This document shows positions 37,780-46,997 of a stretch of DNA of 64,000 nt, one piece after another. A program made the translations under genes and the position numbers. The notes beneath the pieces are model-generated. The model saw only the letters and a program-made list of their open reading frames with translations, had not been told where the DNA came from and made no database searches. Position 1 is the first letter of the stretch; each line of letters starts with the position of its first letter. Source of the stretch: Mycobacterium sp. 4858 (lineage in GTDB: Bacteria; Actinomycetota; Actinomycetes; Mycobacteriales; Mycobacteriaceae); assembly GCF_900240975.1 (NCBI RefSeq), contig NZ_LT968776.1, forward strand, positions 434,001-498,000. The letters are read 5' to 3'.

Positions 37780-37882
37780 CGCGACCGGCAAAGCGGTGAC
37801 CGTTGACACACACCGGACTTTGATCGTTTTCACAGCTGGCTTGCCTTGTCGTCCAAGCCTCGCGTTGTAGGTTCGGGCCACT

Positions 37883-38335
37883 GTGACAGTCGGAGGCACC
37901 CGTCGGGTTTCGCGTTGGCGGTCAGCCATCGCGATCGTTGTGGCGCTCGGACTGTTCGGCGCGGTCACCGCGGGCTGGGCGTCGTGTGGGACCGCGGTGG
38001 CCGGTGTGGGGCTTCCGCAGGCTGCGGGGCAGCACCAGCAGACCGTGCAGGCCGGCGCGAACACGGCGCCGGCGCGGGCGGACCGCGTCAACCCTGTCGC
38101 GCCGCGCTTTTCGTCCGGCTCCACGCCGGCACATCACAAGACCATCAAGAACGCGTGGATGACGCGGGACCGGCCGCCGACGTGGGAGCGCTCGTCACTC
38201 CCGTCGATCGGCTCGCCGTTGCCGGATTCGTTCGCGGCCGCGGCATTTCGGTTGTCCGGCCCACCCTCCCGTGATCCCCGGGCGGTTCCCCGTGACCGGG
38301 ACCTGTTGACGCGGCTCTGCATCGCCCGTTGCTGA
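37883..38335 (+). CDS. Putative small exported protein of unknown function
   Basis: The 150-aa frame from the GTG at 37883 has a basic start (RRVSRWR), a hydrophobic helix of about 20 residues and then a polar Pro/Arg-rich tail with the cysteines near the end (CIARC). A TAGGTT -10-like element lies 8 bases before the start, which would allow leaderless expression. I do not recognise the family. Coding is supported by the signal-like N-terminus only, so confidence is moderate. Confidence 0.45.
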   Translation: MTVGGTRRVSRWRSAIAIVVALGLFGAVTAGWASCGTAVAGVGLPQAAGQHQQTVQAGANTAPARADRVNPVAPRFSSGSTPAHHKTIKNAWMTRDRPPTWERSSLPSIGSPLPDSFAAAAFRLSGPPSRDPRAVPRDRDLLTRLCIARC

Positions 38336-38484
38336 GGGATCAGTCGCCCGCGGCGGCCGCCGTCGTTGCACCGCCGCGGGTGCGGTGAGGCCGTAACCCT
38401 TCGGCCTACGTCCCAACAGAAGAGTCCACTGTGCTCGCAACGGCCCCAACGGGCCCATACCGCCGTCGTTAGGCAGAGACAACC

Positions 38485-39375
38485 ATGAACTTCACGACGC
38501 TCCCGCCCGAAATCATCTCCAGGCAAATGCATGACGGCCCCGGCCCGCAGCCGATGCAGGAAGCCGCGACGGCCTGGGCCCGCCTGGCCACCCGGCTGCA
38601 CACCGCGGTCGCGGACTACCGGGCGGTCACCTCGAAGCTGCTGGCCGGATGGGAGGGCCCGACGGCCGCTCCCGACGGCGCGGCGCCCTACATCGATTGG
38701 CTGAACGCCACCGCGATACGGGCCGAGCAGGCGGCCACCCAGGCCGCGGCGGCGGCGCGGGCCGCCGAAACGGCTGTGGCGGCTACGGTGCCACCGTCGG
38801 TGATCGCGGCCAACCGCGCGCTGCGCGGCTCGCTGGCCCTGGCCGACGCGCTGGGACTGGCCGGCCCGGTGATCGCCGACACCGAGGCCGAGTACGAGCG
38901 AATGTGGGCCCGGGACGCCGGGGCCATGTACGCCTACGCCGAGGCTTCGGCGCAAGCCGCGGTCCTCACGCCGTTCACCGCCCCGCCCGACGGCGCGGGC
39001 GACGGCACCTGGGCGCTGAAGTCCGCGCCGGAGATGCTGTCGGCCGGCAGGCAGCTGATCTTCACCGCCCCCGCCGCCCTGCGGGCGCTGTCGGAATCAC
39101 CGCTGGCCACGTTCGACGTCTCCCTGGCGTCGGCGACCTGCCCCCTGTCCAAGCTCAGCTCGCTAACGGCGCCGTCGGGTGTCGCGATCGCCAACCTGAA
39201 TTCACTCAACAAGGCGGCGGCACTGCGGTGCCTGCTGCCCGACCGGCGTGGTGGCCGCCGCCCGGCAACCACCGTGCGCGCCGGCGGCGGGGCGTCGGTC
39301 GGGGCGCTGTCGGTGCCCCGGGCCTGGGCGGCGGCCGCCACGCCGATGGCCGTCTACCGCGGCACGGTCGCCTAG
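38485..39375 (+). CDS. PPE family protein, SVP subgroup, short
   Basis: The N-terminus MNFTTLPPEIISRQMHDGPG carries the Pro-Pro-Glu signature and the WEGPTA motif near residue 55, so it should be a type VII secretion substrate. Near residue 272 it has GALSVPRAW, the GxxSVPxxW hallmark of PPE-SVP proteins. At 296 aa it is short for this subgroup. No PE partner, EsxAB pair or EspG is nearby, so it is an orphan that would need a partner encoded elsewhere. Confidence 0.9.
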   Translation: MNFTTLPPEIISRQMHDGPGPQPMQEAATAWARLATRLHTAVADYRAVTSKLLAGWEGPTAAPDGAAPYIDWLNATAIRAEQAATQAAAAARAAETAVAATVPPSVIAANRALRGSLALADALGLAGPVIADTEAEYERMWARDAGAMYAYAEASAQAAVLTPFTAPPDGAGDGTWALKSAPEMLSAGRQLIFTAPAALRALSESPLATFDVSLASATCPLSKLSSLTAPSGVAIANLNSLNKAAALRCLLPDRRGGRRPATTVRAGGGASVGALSVPRAWAAAATPMAVYRGTVA

Positions 39376-39382
39376 CGCCGGG

Positions 39383-40111
39383 TCAGCCCGCGTACGATCG
39401 CGCGGCGTCCACCACGGCGGCGAAGAGGCGCAAGTCGTCCAGGGACTGTTCCGGATGCCATTGCACCGCAAGCACAAACCCGTCGCCGGGCAACTCCAGC
39501 GCCTCCACCACGCCGTCGGGATCCCAGGCGCTGACCACCAGGCCCGCACCGACTTCGTCGATCGCCTGATGGTGGTAGCAGGCCGCATCGGTGGACTCGC
39601 CCACCAGCGCCGCCAGCCGGCTGCCCGCGGCGGTGCGCACCGGCAACCGGGTGAACACCCCTTGGCCCGCCCGATGCCCGTCGTGACCGATCACGTCGGG
39701 CAGGTGCTGGTGCAGGGTGCCGCCGAGAGCGACGTTGAGCACCTGCGCGCCGCGGCAGATGCCCAGCACCGGCAGGCCCCGATCCAGCGCGCCGCGCAGC
39801 AGCGCGAGCTCCCAGGCGTCGCGGGCGGCGCGCGGCTCATCGGTGGCCGCATGCGGTTGCTGGCCATAGGCGGCGGGGTCCAGATCGTAGCCGCCGGTGA
39901 TCACCAGCGCGTGCAGGCTGTCGAGGACCGCGCCCACCGTCTCCGGTTCCGCCGGTTGCGGTGGTAGCAACACCGCGGCCCCGCCGGCCAGGACGATCCC
40001 CTGGAAGTAATCGGCCGGCAGGTAGCCCGCGGGCATGTCCCAGATCCCGGTCTGCACCCGCTCCAGGTACGAGGTCAGGCCCACCACCGGGCGCCGAGAG
40101 GCGTGCACCAT
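39383..40111 (-). CDS. Gamma-glutamyl-GABA hydrolase-like glutamine amidotransferase (C26, Rv2859c-like)
   Basis: The 242-aa class I amidotransferase has the nucleophile elbow GICRGAQVLN near 120 and the HPEQ histidine/glutamate near 219, with the N-terminal VVGLTSYLE typical of the PuuD/C26 group. It probably cleaves gamma-glutamyl amides. In M. tuberculosis the same gene neighbours glnA4 and aldC, which are absent here. It converges with the PPE gene. Confidence 0.88.
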   Translation of the reverse strand: MVHASRRPVVGLTSYLERVQTGIWDMPAGYLPADYFQGIVLAGGAAVLLPPQPAEPETVGAVLDSLHALVITGGYDLDPAAYGQQPHAATDEPRAARDAWELALLRGALDRGLPVLGICRGAQVLNVALGGTLHQHLPDVIGHDGHRAGQGVFTRLPVRTAAGSRLAALVGESTDAACYHHQAIDEVGAGLVVSAWDPDGVVEALELPGDGFVLAVQWHPEQSLDDLRLFAAVVDAARSYAG

Positions 40112-40124
40112 CGCGCATCCCTTC

Positions 40125-40152
40125 CGATCGATGACCGCCGATCGATGACCGC
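40125..40152. repeat. Tandem duplication of a 14-base unit
   Basis: CGATCGATGACCGC occurs twice in a row just upstream of the amidotransferase start (on its minus strand). It lies in the 169-base gap between two minus-strand genes. No other signal was seen in the gap. Confidence 0.8.
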
Positions 40153-40280
40153 CGTCAATTCCCGCGCCCCGCCCGACACGTTACCGCCCGGGGGTCATCA
40201 CCGCCGATCGCGGCGGACGACGCACGCGAGCACCGGTAATCCGCTTGCGCCAGTGGGGGTTCCGTGCACCAAGCCGGGGA

Positions 40281-40841
40281 TCACCAGGTGCTGGTGCGCA
40301 GCACGATCTCGGCGGCCAACTGTGCGGTCGACTCCTGCACCGTGCGCCTGCCCAGATGCACCACGCGGTATTCGGCGTAGACGTACTGCTGGCTGGCGCG
40401 CGCCACCGCCCGCGCGGCCGGGGAGCTGAACAGGACCGTGGTGCCGATCTCCACGGGCGGGCAGTGATCGTCGCGCACGACCCCGTCGCGATCGGCCGCC
40501 CGCGGGTGCCCGCGGTCGATCACCACCAGGCCGACGAACCGGCCCAGCTTCGTCGCCGCCAACTCCCAGGCCAGGTCGCCGCCGGCGCGGTCGCCCACCA
40601 CCACGGCCCACCCGATCCCCAGCGCGTCGAGAATGCCGACCACCGACTTCGGGGTCAGCCGCGGGTCGAGACCGATGACGACCGTGCGAAGCGATGCCGT
40701 GTGCAGACGCTCGCATACCGCGTCGTACGCGGCGGGTGCGCGTTCCTCGTCCCCCAGGATGACCACCACGACGCCCTGCTCGGGACCAGCCACCGCGACC
40801 GGGACGGGGAACCCGTCGAGCGTGGTCATCATGGAGGGCAT
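40281..40841 (-). CDS. Small alpha/beta hydrolase-like protein
   Basis: The 186-aa protein has the beginning of an alpha/beta hydrolase fold (VVVVILGDEERAPAAYD; VVVGDRAGGDLAWELA). The nucleophile position reads GDRAGG, with Asp and Arg in place of the usual GxSxG serine, and the cap and C-terminal histidine region is short, so catalysis is doubtful. It may be a degenerate or non-catalytic member. It lies between the C26 amidotransferase and cobQ on the same strand. Confidence 0.72.
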   Translation of the reverse strand: MPSMMTTLDGFPVPVAVAGPEQGVVVVILGDEERAPAAYDAVCERLHTASLRTVVIGLDPRLTPKSVVGILDALGIGWAVVVGDRAGGDLAWELAATKLGRFVGLVVIDRGHPRAADRDGVVRDDHCPPVEIGTTVLFSSPAARAVARASQQYVYAEYRVVHLGRRTVQESTAQLAAEIVLRTSTW

Positions 40842-40961
40842 CTACGCACGCTACAACCGATCGGCCTGCGCGCGCGAGGATTTGTCGAATTCCATGCGCG
40901 CCCAACGGGTTCTGCGTCGCCGCAAATTCGGTTCCCGTGCCCGCACATACCCGTGAATGCC

Positions 40962-42473
40962 CTACGGCCGCAATTGAGTTGCGATATGCGGTCGGCGCGG
41001 CGGCGGACCGTCGAGCAGGCCGAGAACCGCGTCGATATCGAGATGGGCGGCCAGCAAATCGGAGACGGTGTCCACCTGGGCGTCGCGTCGCGCGGCGACG
41101 TCGGTGTGGGCGACGACGAACCCGTCGCGGCCGGCCGCGGCCGCGACGCGGGTGAGCCACCCGCGGCGGAAGTCGTCGTTGTCGAGCAGGCCGTGCCAGT
41201 GGGTCCCGAAGACCGCCCCCCGCACGAAGCCGCACGGCTCGCCGTCGCGCCCGCCGTCCGCGCCGAACCAGCTCTGTTCGGCGGACCGCGTCACCCGGCC
41301 ATGATGGATCTCGTAGCCGGCGAGCGGCGGCGGCCACCGGCGCAGAATCTTGGCCTCGCCGAAGGCGATGTCGGCGTCCAACAGCCCCAGCCCGGCGACC
41401 TCGCCCGCCCGCGATTCCACGGTGTCGTCGATACGCCGGCACAGCATTTGGAAGCCCCCGCAGATGCCCAGCACCGGCTTGCCGGTTGCGGCGTGCCCGG
41501 TGATCGCGTCGGCCAGGCCGCGGTCGCGCAGCCAGGCGAGGTCGGCGACGGTGGACTTGCTCCCGGGGATCACGATCAGGTCGGTGTCGGCCAGGTCGGC
41601 CGGGTCGGTGCTCCAGCGCACCAGGACGCCGGGTTCGCAGGCCAGCGCCTCGACGTCGGTCGAGTTGGAGATCCGCGGCAGCCGGATCGCGGCCACCCGC
41701 AGCCACTCGCGTCCGTGCGGCGGCGCCGGGGTGCCGACGACGCGGTGCGCCACCACCGACAGCGAGTCCTCGGCGTCCAGCCAGAGCTCGTCGGCGTAGG
41801 GCAGCACCCCGTAGGTCGGGCGGCCGGTTATTTCCTGCAGCTGGCGCAGCCCGGGCTCCAGCAGCGCGGGATCCCCGCGGAATTTGTTGACGACGAAGCC
41901 CGCGATCAGCTCCTGGTCGCCGGGCTCGAGGACCGCGACCGTCCCGAACAGGTGCGCGAGCAGCCCGCCGCGGTCGATGTCACCGACCAGGATCACCGGC
42001 AGGTTCGCCGCCCTGGCCAGGCCCATGTTGGCCAAATCAGTTGCCCGCAGGTTGATTTCGGCCGGCGAGCCGGCGCCCTCACAGATGACCGCGTCGAATT
42101 CTTCGCGCAGGCTGGACAATTCGTCTGCGACGATCCGCGCGAGGCGGTCGCGATGCTTCACATAGCTTGCCGCGGTAACCGAATCCGCGACCCTTCCCCG
42201 GATCACCAGCTGCGACGTCCGGTCGCTGCCCGGTTTGACCAGGATCGGGTTGAACCGCACGCTGGGCTCCAGCCCCGCCGCCCGCGCCTGCAGCGCCTGG
42301 GCCCGGCCGATCTCGCCGCCCTCGACGGTGACCACGGAATTGTTGGACATGTTCTGCGCCTTGAACGGCGCCACCCGAACGCCGCGGCGGGCCAACAGCC
42401 GGCACAAGCCCGCGACCACCACCGATTTCCCGGCGTCGGAGCTGGTGCCGGCGACCAGCAGCGCCCCGCTCAA
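40962..42473 (-). CDS. cobQ: Cobyric acid synthase
   Basis: CobQ amidates four side chains of adenosylcobyrinic diamide. The start is a TTG at 42473 ([17 protein letters not shown]), since no better start exists downstream and this gives 503 aa, near the family length. Motifs: [16 protein letters not shown]-loop, [11 protein letters not shown] near 40, and the C-terminal amidotransferase Cys in GICGGFQML near 340. In M. tuberculosis cobQ1 lies elsewhere (Rv0255c), so its place before mapB is a lineage difference. It begins 14 bases after the mapB stop. Confidence 0.94.
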   Translation of the reverse strand: MSGALLVAGTSSDAGKSVVVAGLCRLLARRGVRVAPFKAQNMSNNSVVTVEGGEIGRAQALQARAAGLEPSVRFNPILVKPGSDRTSQLVIRGRVADSVTAASYVKHRDRLARIVADELSSLREEFDAVICEGAGSPAEINLRATDLANMGLARAANLPVILVGDIDRGGLLAHLFGTVAVLEPGDQELIAGFVVNKFRGDPALLEPGLRQLQEITGRPTYGVLPYADELWLDAEDSLSVVAHRVVGTPAPPHGREWLRVAAIRLPRISNSTDVEALACEPGVLVRWSTDPADLADTDLIVIPGSKSTVADLAWLRDRGLADAITGHAATGKPVLGICGGFQMLCRRIDDTVESRAGEVAGLGLLDADIAFGEAKILRRWPPPLAGYEIHHGRVTRSAEQSWFGADGGRDGEPCGFVRGAVFGTHWHGLLDNDDFRRGWLTRVAAAAGRDGFVVAHTDVAARRDAQVDTVSDLLAAHLDIDAVLGLLDGPPPRRPHIATQLRP

Positions 42474-42487
42474 GGGTCCACGGCCGC

Positions 42488-43363
42488 TTATATCGAGGTG
42501 AGGATTTCGACGCCGGTGTCGGTCACCAGCAGGGTGTGCTCGAACTGCGCCGTCCACTTGCGGTCCTTGGTGACCACCGTCCAGCCGTCGTCCCAGATCT
42601 CGTAGTCCAGGCCGCCGAGGTTGATCATCGGTTCGATGGTGAACGTCATGCCCGGCTGCATGACCGTCGTGACCGAGGGCTGGTCGTAGTGCAGCACGAC
42701 CAGGCCGTTGTGGAAGGTGGTCCCGATGCCGTGACCGGTGAAGTCGCGAACGACGTTGTAGCCGAACCGATTCGCGTAGGCCTCGATGACGCGGCCGACG
42801 ACCGACAGCGCCCGCCCCGGCTTGACGGCGTTGATCGCGCGCATCGTCGCCTCCCGGGTCCGCTCGACCAGCAGCCGGTGTTCCTCGGCGACGTCGCCGG
42901 CGAGGAAGGTCGCGTTGGTGTCGCCGTGCACCCCGTCGATGTAGGCGGTCACGTCGATGTTGACGATGTCGCCGTCCTCGATCACCGTCGAGTCGGGGAT
43001 CCCGTGGCAGATCACCTCGTTGAGCGACGTGCAGCACGACTTCGGAAAGCCCTTGTAGCCCAGGGTGGACGGGTAGGCGCCGTGGTCGATCATGTACTCG
43101 TGGGCGATCCGGTCCAGTTCGTCGGTCGTCACCCCGGGCGCCACCGCTTTGCCGGCCTCCTGCAGCGCGCCGGCCGCGATTCGGCCGGCGACCCGCATCT
43201 TCTCGATCACCTCGGGGGTCTGCACCCACGGCTCGCTGCCCTCGCGCACGCCTGCCTTCCAGGCGTATTCCGGACGGGGGATGCGGCTGGGCACCGGCAG
43301 AGTCGGGGACAACTCTCCGGGGGAAAGCGCGGTGCGGGCGGGCATGCCGACCAGCTTAATCAC
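42488..43363 (-). CDS. mapB: Methionine aminopeptidase, type I
   Basis: MapB removes N-terminal Met from nascent proteins. The 291-aa M24 peptidase has a short N-terminal extension with [15 protein letters not shown], the [19 protein letters not shown] block (metal ligands) near 133, [14 protein letters not shown] near 205 and EPMINLGG near 240. All expected metal ligands can be found. Its first bases overlap the DUF1707 gene end by 8 bases. Confidence 0.96.
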   Translation of the reverse strand: MIKLVGMPARTALSPGELSPTLPVPSRIPRPEYAWKAGVREGSEPWVQTPEVIEKMRVAGRIAAGALQEAGKAVAPGVTTDELDRIAHEYMIDHGAYPSTLGYKGFPKSCCTSLNEVICHGIPDSTVIEDGDIVNIDVTAYIDGVHGDTNATFLAGDVAEEHRLLVERTREATMRAINAVKPGRALSVVGRVIEAYANRFGYNVVRDFTGHGIGTTFHNGLVVLHYDQPSVTTVMQPGMTFTIEPMINLGGLDYEIWDDGWTVVTKDRKWTAQFEHTLLVTDTGVEILTSI

Positions 43364-43964
43364 GCCGCGCGACGCCGGCTCGGCCGAAGCGGCCGCGCAG
43401 CAACGAGCGACGCGGTCCCCGGATGGTCACCGAGCCGCACACCACCCGCCCCGTCAGCACGACGTGCGGTCGCCCTTCGCCCGGCGCGTCCTTGCGGCGG
43501 TCGCGGGCGCTGCCCACGTAGACCTGGACGTCGTCGATCGACGCGCTGGCGCCGTCGGGCAGCCGGATCTCCACTGAGCCGAATCGCATGTCGAGTTCGA
43601 TGACCACCACCGGGCCGGCAAACCGGGCCCTGGTGAGGTCGAGTTCGATCGATCCCAGCCGCCGGACCAGCGCCAGGCGGGTCGGCACCGTCCACTCCCC
43701 GTGCCGTTTGAGTGAGCCGGCCCAGCCGCGCAACTCGACCCGGTCGGCCGCGGACGTGACGATGGCGCCGGGACCGGGCAGGTCGCCGACCAGCCCGTCG
43801 AGCTCTCCCCGGGTGCGCGCGTAGGACACCTGCGACGAGCGCTGCTCGAACTCGTCGATATCGATCAGGCCCAGCGCGACGACGTTGTGCAGCCGCCGCA
43901 TCGTGCCGTTGCGGTCGGCGTCCGAGACCCGCAACGCGACCATGTCGCCGCCGGTATCCGTCAT
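43356..43964 (-). CDS. DUF1707 domain protein
   Basis: The 202-aa protein opens with the DUF1707 block [33 protein letters not shown] (about 10-45), a putative small DNA- or protein-binding module at the N-terminus of many actinobacterial proteins. A second part (about 90-180) resembles the repetitive beta-strand region seen in DUF2154/LiaF-like proteins. No membrane segment is visible. It overlaps mapB by 8 bases. The function is unknown. Confidence 0.8.
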   Translation of the reverse strand: MTDTGGDMVALRVSDADRNGTMRRLHNVVALGLIDIDEFEQRSSQVSYARTRGELDGLVGDLPGPGAIVTSAADRVELRGWAGSLKRHGEWTVPTRLALVRRLGSIELDLTRARFAGPVVVIELDMRFGSVEIRLPDGASASIDDVQVYVGSARDRRKDAPGEGRPHVVLTGRVVCGSVTIRGPRRSLLRGRFGRAGVARRD

Positions 43965-43999
43965 GCTCGCAATTTACCGCCGAAGCGGCCCCGGGGACC

Positions 44000-44125
44000 G
44001 CGTCAGGCCAGATGGCGCCGCCCCGCTGCGCCCGGCGCAGACGCCGCGCTTGCGAGCGGCGTCAGGCTCGATGGCGCCGCCCCGCTGCGCCCGGCGCAGA
44101 CGCCGCGCTTGCGAGCGGCGTCAGG
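44000..44125. repeat. 59-base tandem repeat including a stop codon copy
   Basis: GCGTCAGGC occurs at 44000, 44059 and 44118, an exact 59-base period, and the sequence between copies is near identical. The rightmost copy contains the stop codon (TCA on the plus strand, 44121-44123) of the penicillin-binding lipoprotein gene, so the gene's 3' end has been duplicated outward twice. Confidence 0.92.
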
Positions 44126-45935
44126 CCAGGAAGTCCGGCGGCAGCGACTCGAACATCACCTTGGTCATCCGAACCGCGTATTCCGAGCTGCCGCCCCCGA
44201 CGATCAGCGACGCGAACGCCAGGTCGCCGCGGTATCCGGCGAACCAGGAATGCGATCCGCCCGGGAACTCGGCCTCACCCGTCTTCCCGTAGACCGCGCC
44301 GCAGCCGGCGATCTCCTTGGCGGTCCCATTGGTCACCACCAGCCGCATCATGGGCCGCAGCGCGTCGACCATCTTGGGGCTGATCGGCGTGGTGTCGCCC
44401 TGAACCGCGGTGGGCCGGCCCGCGATGAGCTGCGGCGTCGGGGTCTTGCCTGCGGCAACGGTCGCCGCCACCAGGGCCATGCCGAACGGGCTGGCCAGCA
44501 CCTTGCCCTGGCCGAAGCCGTCCTCGGTGCGCTCGGCGAGGTCCACCGTCGGCGGCACCGACCCGGTCACCGTGGTGATGCCGTCCACCTGATAGTCCAG
44601 CCCGATCCCGTACCGGCTGGCGGCCTGCGTCAGGCCCCGGGGCGGCATCCGGCTGCTCAGCTCGGCGAAGGTGGTGTTGCAGGAACTGGCGAACGCCCGG
44701 GACATCGGCACCACGCCGAGGTCGAAACCCCCGTAGTTGGGGATGGTGCGGTGCCCGATGTCCAGATGGCCCGGGCAGCCCAGCATCGTGTTGGGGGTGG
44801 CCATGTCGCGGTCGACGGCCGCGCCCGCGGTCACCATCTTGAACGTCGACCCTGGCGGGAACAGGCCGGTGGTGGCCACCAGGCCGTCGGCGTCGGCGCC
44901 CCCGTTCTGGGCGATCGCCAGGATCTCCCCCGTCGACGGCTTGATCACGACCATCATCGCCTTGCCGCCGCGGGTGTCCACCGCGCGCTGGGCGGCGTTC
45001 TGCACCACCCGGTCGAGCGTGATCGAGATCGACGGCGCCGGCGATCCCGGCACCTCGTGCAGGACTTCGACCTCGACACCGTTCTGGTTGACGCTGACCA
45101 CCCGCCAGCCCGCCTCGCCGTCGAGCTGGTCGACCACGGCCTTCTTCACCTCGGACATGACGGCCGACGCGAAATGCGGGTCGGTGGGCAACATCTCGGG
45201 CTGGGGCGTGACCACGACACCGGGCAGCCGGCCGATCGCCGGGAAGACCTTGTCGTTGTCGTCTGGGTGCAGCGTCACCAGGTCCACCTGTTGCGTCGCG
45301 GAGCTGGCCTGCTCGGCGAGCAATTGCGGGTCGTTCAGCGCGCCGTTGAAGGGACGCAGGACGTCGACGATCGCGTGCGCCGTCCCGATCAGGGCGGCCC
45401 CGGATCCGGCCTGGGTGGCGTCCAACGTGTAGTGGTACAGGTAGCCGGGCACCAGCACGTCGCTGCCCCCGAGCTCGTTGACCGAAGCGCGCCGCGGGGC
45501 GTCGGCCCGCAGCGCGAATGTCTGGTGCTCGCCCAGTTTGGGGTGCAGGTCGGTGGTGGTCCAACGGACCTCCCAGCGCCCCTCGTCGCGCGCCATCTTC
45601 AGCTGGCCGTCGTAGGTCCAGGTGCGGTTCTTGGGCAGGCGCCAGGTGAAGCGGTAGCCGATCGTTCCGGTGTCCTCGGCGTACTTGGCGTTGAGGATCT
45701 GCGTGTCGAGGTGACTGGCCTGCAGGCCCGCCCACGCCGCGTTGAGCGCCTCGCGGGCCTCGTTGGGGTTGTCGCTGAGTTGCGCGGCCGTGGCGGTGTC
45801 GCCGATGGCCAGAGCACCGAAGAACTTCTCGGCCGCCGGCCCCGGGCCGTCGGGCCGCGGCGTGCACCCGGACAGGGCGGCGGCCGCGAGGAGCAATCCG
45901 GCCGTCGCGATGACCAGTGGGGTTTTTGTGACCAT
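44121..45935 (-). CDS. Penicillin-binding lipoprotein, transpeptidase (Rv2864c-like)
   Basis: The ATG at 45935 (MVTKTPLVIATAG) gives 604 aa with a signal peptide and lipobox LSGC at about residue 23. An NTF2-like MecA-N domain (about 30-150) precedes the dimerisation and transpeptidase domains. Catalytic motifs are present: SxxK as GSTFK near 365, SxN as SCN near 425, and KTGEAEF near 560. It is a class B PBP anchored in the membrane that cross-links peptidoglycan; the M. tuberculosis homologue binds beta-lactams. Confidence 0.95.
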   Translation of the reverse strand: MVTKTPLVIATAGLLLAAAALSGCTPRPDGPGPAAEKFFGALAIGDTATAAQLSDNPNEAREALNAAWAGLQASHLDTQILNAKYAEDTGTIGYRFTWRLPKNRTWTYDGQLKMARDEGRWEVRWTTTDLHPKLGEHQTFALRADAPRRASVNELGGSDVLVPGYLYHYTLDATQAGSGAALIGTAHAIVDVLRPFNGALNDPQLLAEQASSATQQVDLVTLHPDDNDKVFPAIGRLPGVVVTPQPEMLPTDPHFASAVMSEVKKAVVDQLDGEAGWRVVSVNQNGVEVEVLHEVPGSPAPSISITLDRVVQNAAQRAVDTRGGKAMMVVIKPSTGEILAIAQNGGADADGLVATTGLFPPGSTFKMVTAGAAVDRDMATPNTMLGCPGHLDIGHRTIPNYGGFDLGVVPMSRAFASSCNTTFAELSSRMPPRGLTQAASRYGIGLDYQVDGITTVTGSVPPTVDLAERTEDGFGQGKVLASPFGMALVAATVAAGKTPTPQLIAGRPTAVQGDTTPISPKMVDALRPMMRLVVTNGTAKEIAGCGAVYGKTGEAEFPGGSHSWFAGYRGDLAFASLIVGGGSSEYAVRMTKVMFESLPPDFLA

Positions 45936-45966
45936 TGGTACAGATGTTATGAAGGCCGGCTGTTGG

Positions 45967-45986
45967 CTCGGTGTCGACACACCGAG
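45967..45986. promoter_or_regulatory. Inverted repeat upstream of the PBP lipoprotein
   Basis: CTCGGTGT-CGAC-ACACCGAG is a perfect 8-bp inverted repeat with a 4-base centre, about 31 bases before the ATG at 45935. It may be an operator or a 5' leader hairpin. Confidence 0.45.
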
Positions 45987-46016
45987 ACGCGATCGTTATG
46001 CACGCGCGGGATCTCC

Positions 46017-46075
46017 CGAACGCCCGGCCAGCCGGGCGTTCGCCGCCCAGCGCCCGGCCAGCCGGGCGTTCGGCG
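46017..46075 (-). terminator. Two tandem GC hairpins, 30-base repeat (possible terminator of the GNAT gene)
   Basis: The unit CGCCCGGCCAGCCGGGCGTT occurs at 46021 and 46051. The copy at 46017-46042 is an almost perfect palindrome: 12-base arms CGAACGCCCGGC and its complement around a 2-base centre. The pair lies just after the GNAT gene stop (46086) and before the PBP promoter. There is no T-run, but U-less hairpins can end transcripts in mycobacteria. Confidence 0.5.
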
Positions 46076-46085
46076 GCAGGCCGAC

Positions 46086-46940
46086 CTAGTCCAGCAAGAC
46101 CGTCGCGAAGGTGCCCACCTCGGCGAAGCCGACACGAGCGTAGGCCGCGCGCGCGACCGTGTTGAAGCTGTTCACGTACAGGCTGGCGGTACGCCCGCTG
46201 CCGACGACCACGGCGGCCACCGTCGCGGTGCCTGCGGTGCCCAGGCCCAGGCCCCGCCACTCCGGGTGCACCCAGACCCCTTGGATCTGGCCGACGCCCG
46301 GCGACTGCGAACCCACCTCGGCCTTGAAGACGACCTGGCCGTGCTCGAAGCGGGCCCAGGCGCGGCCGGCCGCGATCAGGCTCGCCACCCGCCGCCGGTA
46401 CCCGCGACCGCCGTCACCGATGCGGGGGTCGACGCCCACCTCGCCGATGAACATGTCCACCGCGGCCACCAGATAGGCGTCCAGCTCGTCCGGCCGGACC
46501 TGGCGCACGCCGGGGTCGATGTCGCAGTCGGGATGCCTGGACAGCGCCAGCAGCGGCTGGCTGTCGCGCACGTCGCGGGCCGGGCCCCACGCCGACTCGA
46601 GCCGCTCCCACATCCGCATCACCAGGTCCGCCCTGCCGACCAGCGAGGAACAGCGGCGCGTTCCGCTCATCGCCTCGTCGGCGAAGGCGTCCATGTCCGC
46701 GGGTGTGCCGCGAAGCGGGATCAGGTTGGCGCCGGCGAAGCATAGCGATTCCTCCGCGCCACGCAGGGTCCACAGTTCGCCGCCGATGGAGTTCGGGTCG
46801 ATGCCGTGGTCGGCCACCCGGGACGCGACCATGCACGACCCGACCGGATCCTCGTCGAACACCCGCCAGACGGCGGCGGCGTCGCGCACCACGGACACCC
46901 GTCGCTCACCGACAAGGCGGAACAGGGGCGGAGCCGACAT
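46086..46940 (-). CDS. DUF4081-GNAT N-acetyltransferase (Rv2867c-like)
   Basis: The 284-aa protein has an N-terminal DUF4081 part (about 1-120) and a C-terminal GNAT fold (about 135-284) with the acetyl-CoA loop VHPEWRGLGLGTAG near 225 and YVNSFNTVARAAYARVGF at the end. The substrate is unknown. M. tuberculosis has a relBE pair between this gene and the PBP gene; here only the short hairpin repeats are found. Confidence 0.9.
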   Translation of the reverse strand: MSAPPLFRLVGERRVSVVRDAAAVWRVFDEDPVGSCMVASRVADHGIDPNSIGGELWTLRGAEESLCFAGANLIPLRGTPADMDAFADEAMSGTRRCSSLVGRADLVMRMWERLESAWGPARDVRDSQPLLALSRHPDCDIDPGVRQVRPDELDAYLVAAVDMFIGEVGVDPRIGDGGRGYRRRVASLIAAGRAWARFEHGQVVFKAEVGSQSPGVGQIQGVWVHPEWRGLGLGTAGTATVAAVVVGSGRTASLYVNSFNTVARAAYARVGFAEVGTFATVLLD

Positions 46941-46997
46941 CTGGCGGAACTCTCTGTGCTGCGAACTAAAGGACCGGCACGAGGAATCCGGCCCCCA

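Noticed and set aside
43887..46745. 952-aa open frame on the plus strand
   Set aside because: It runs antisense through the PBP lipoprotein and GNAT genes and through a tandem repeat; composition is that of a GC shadow.
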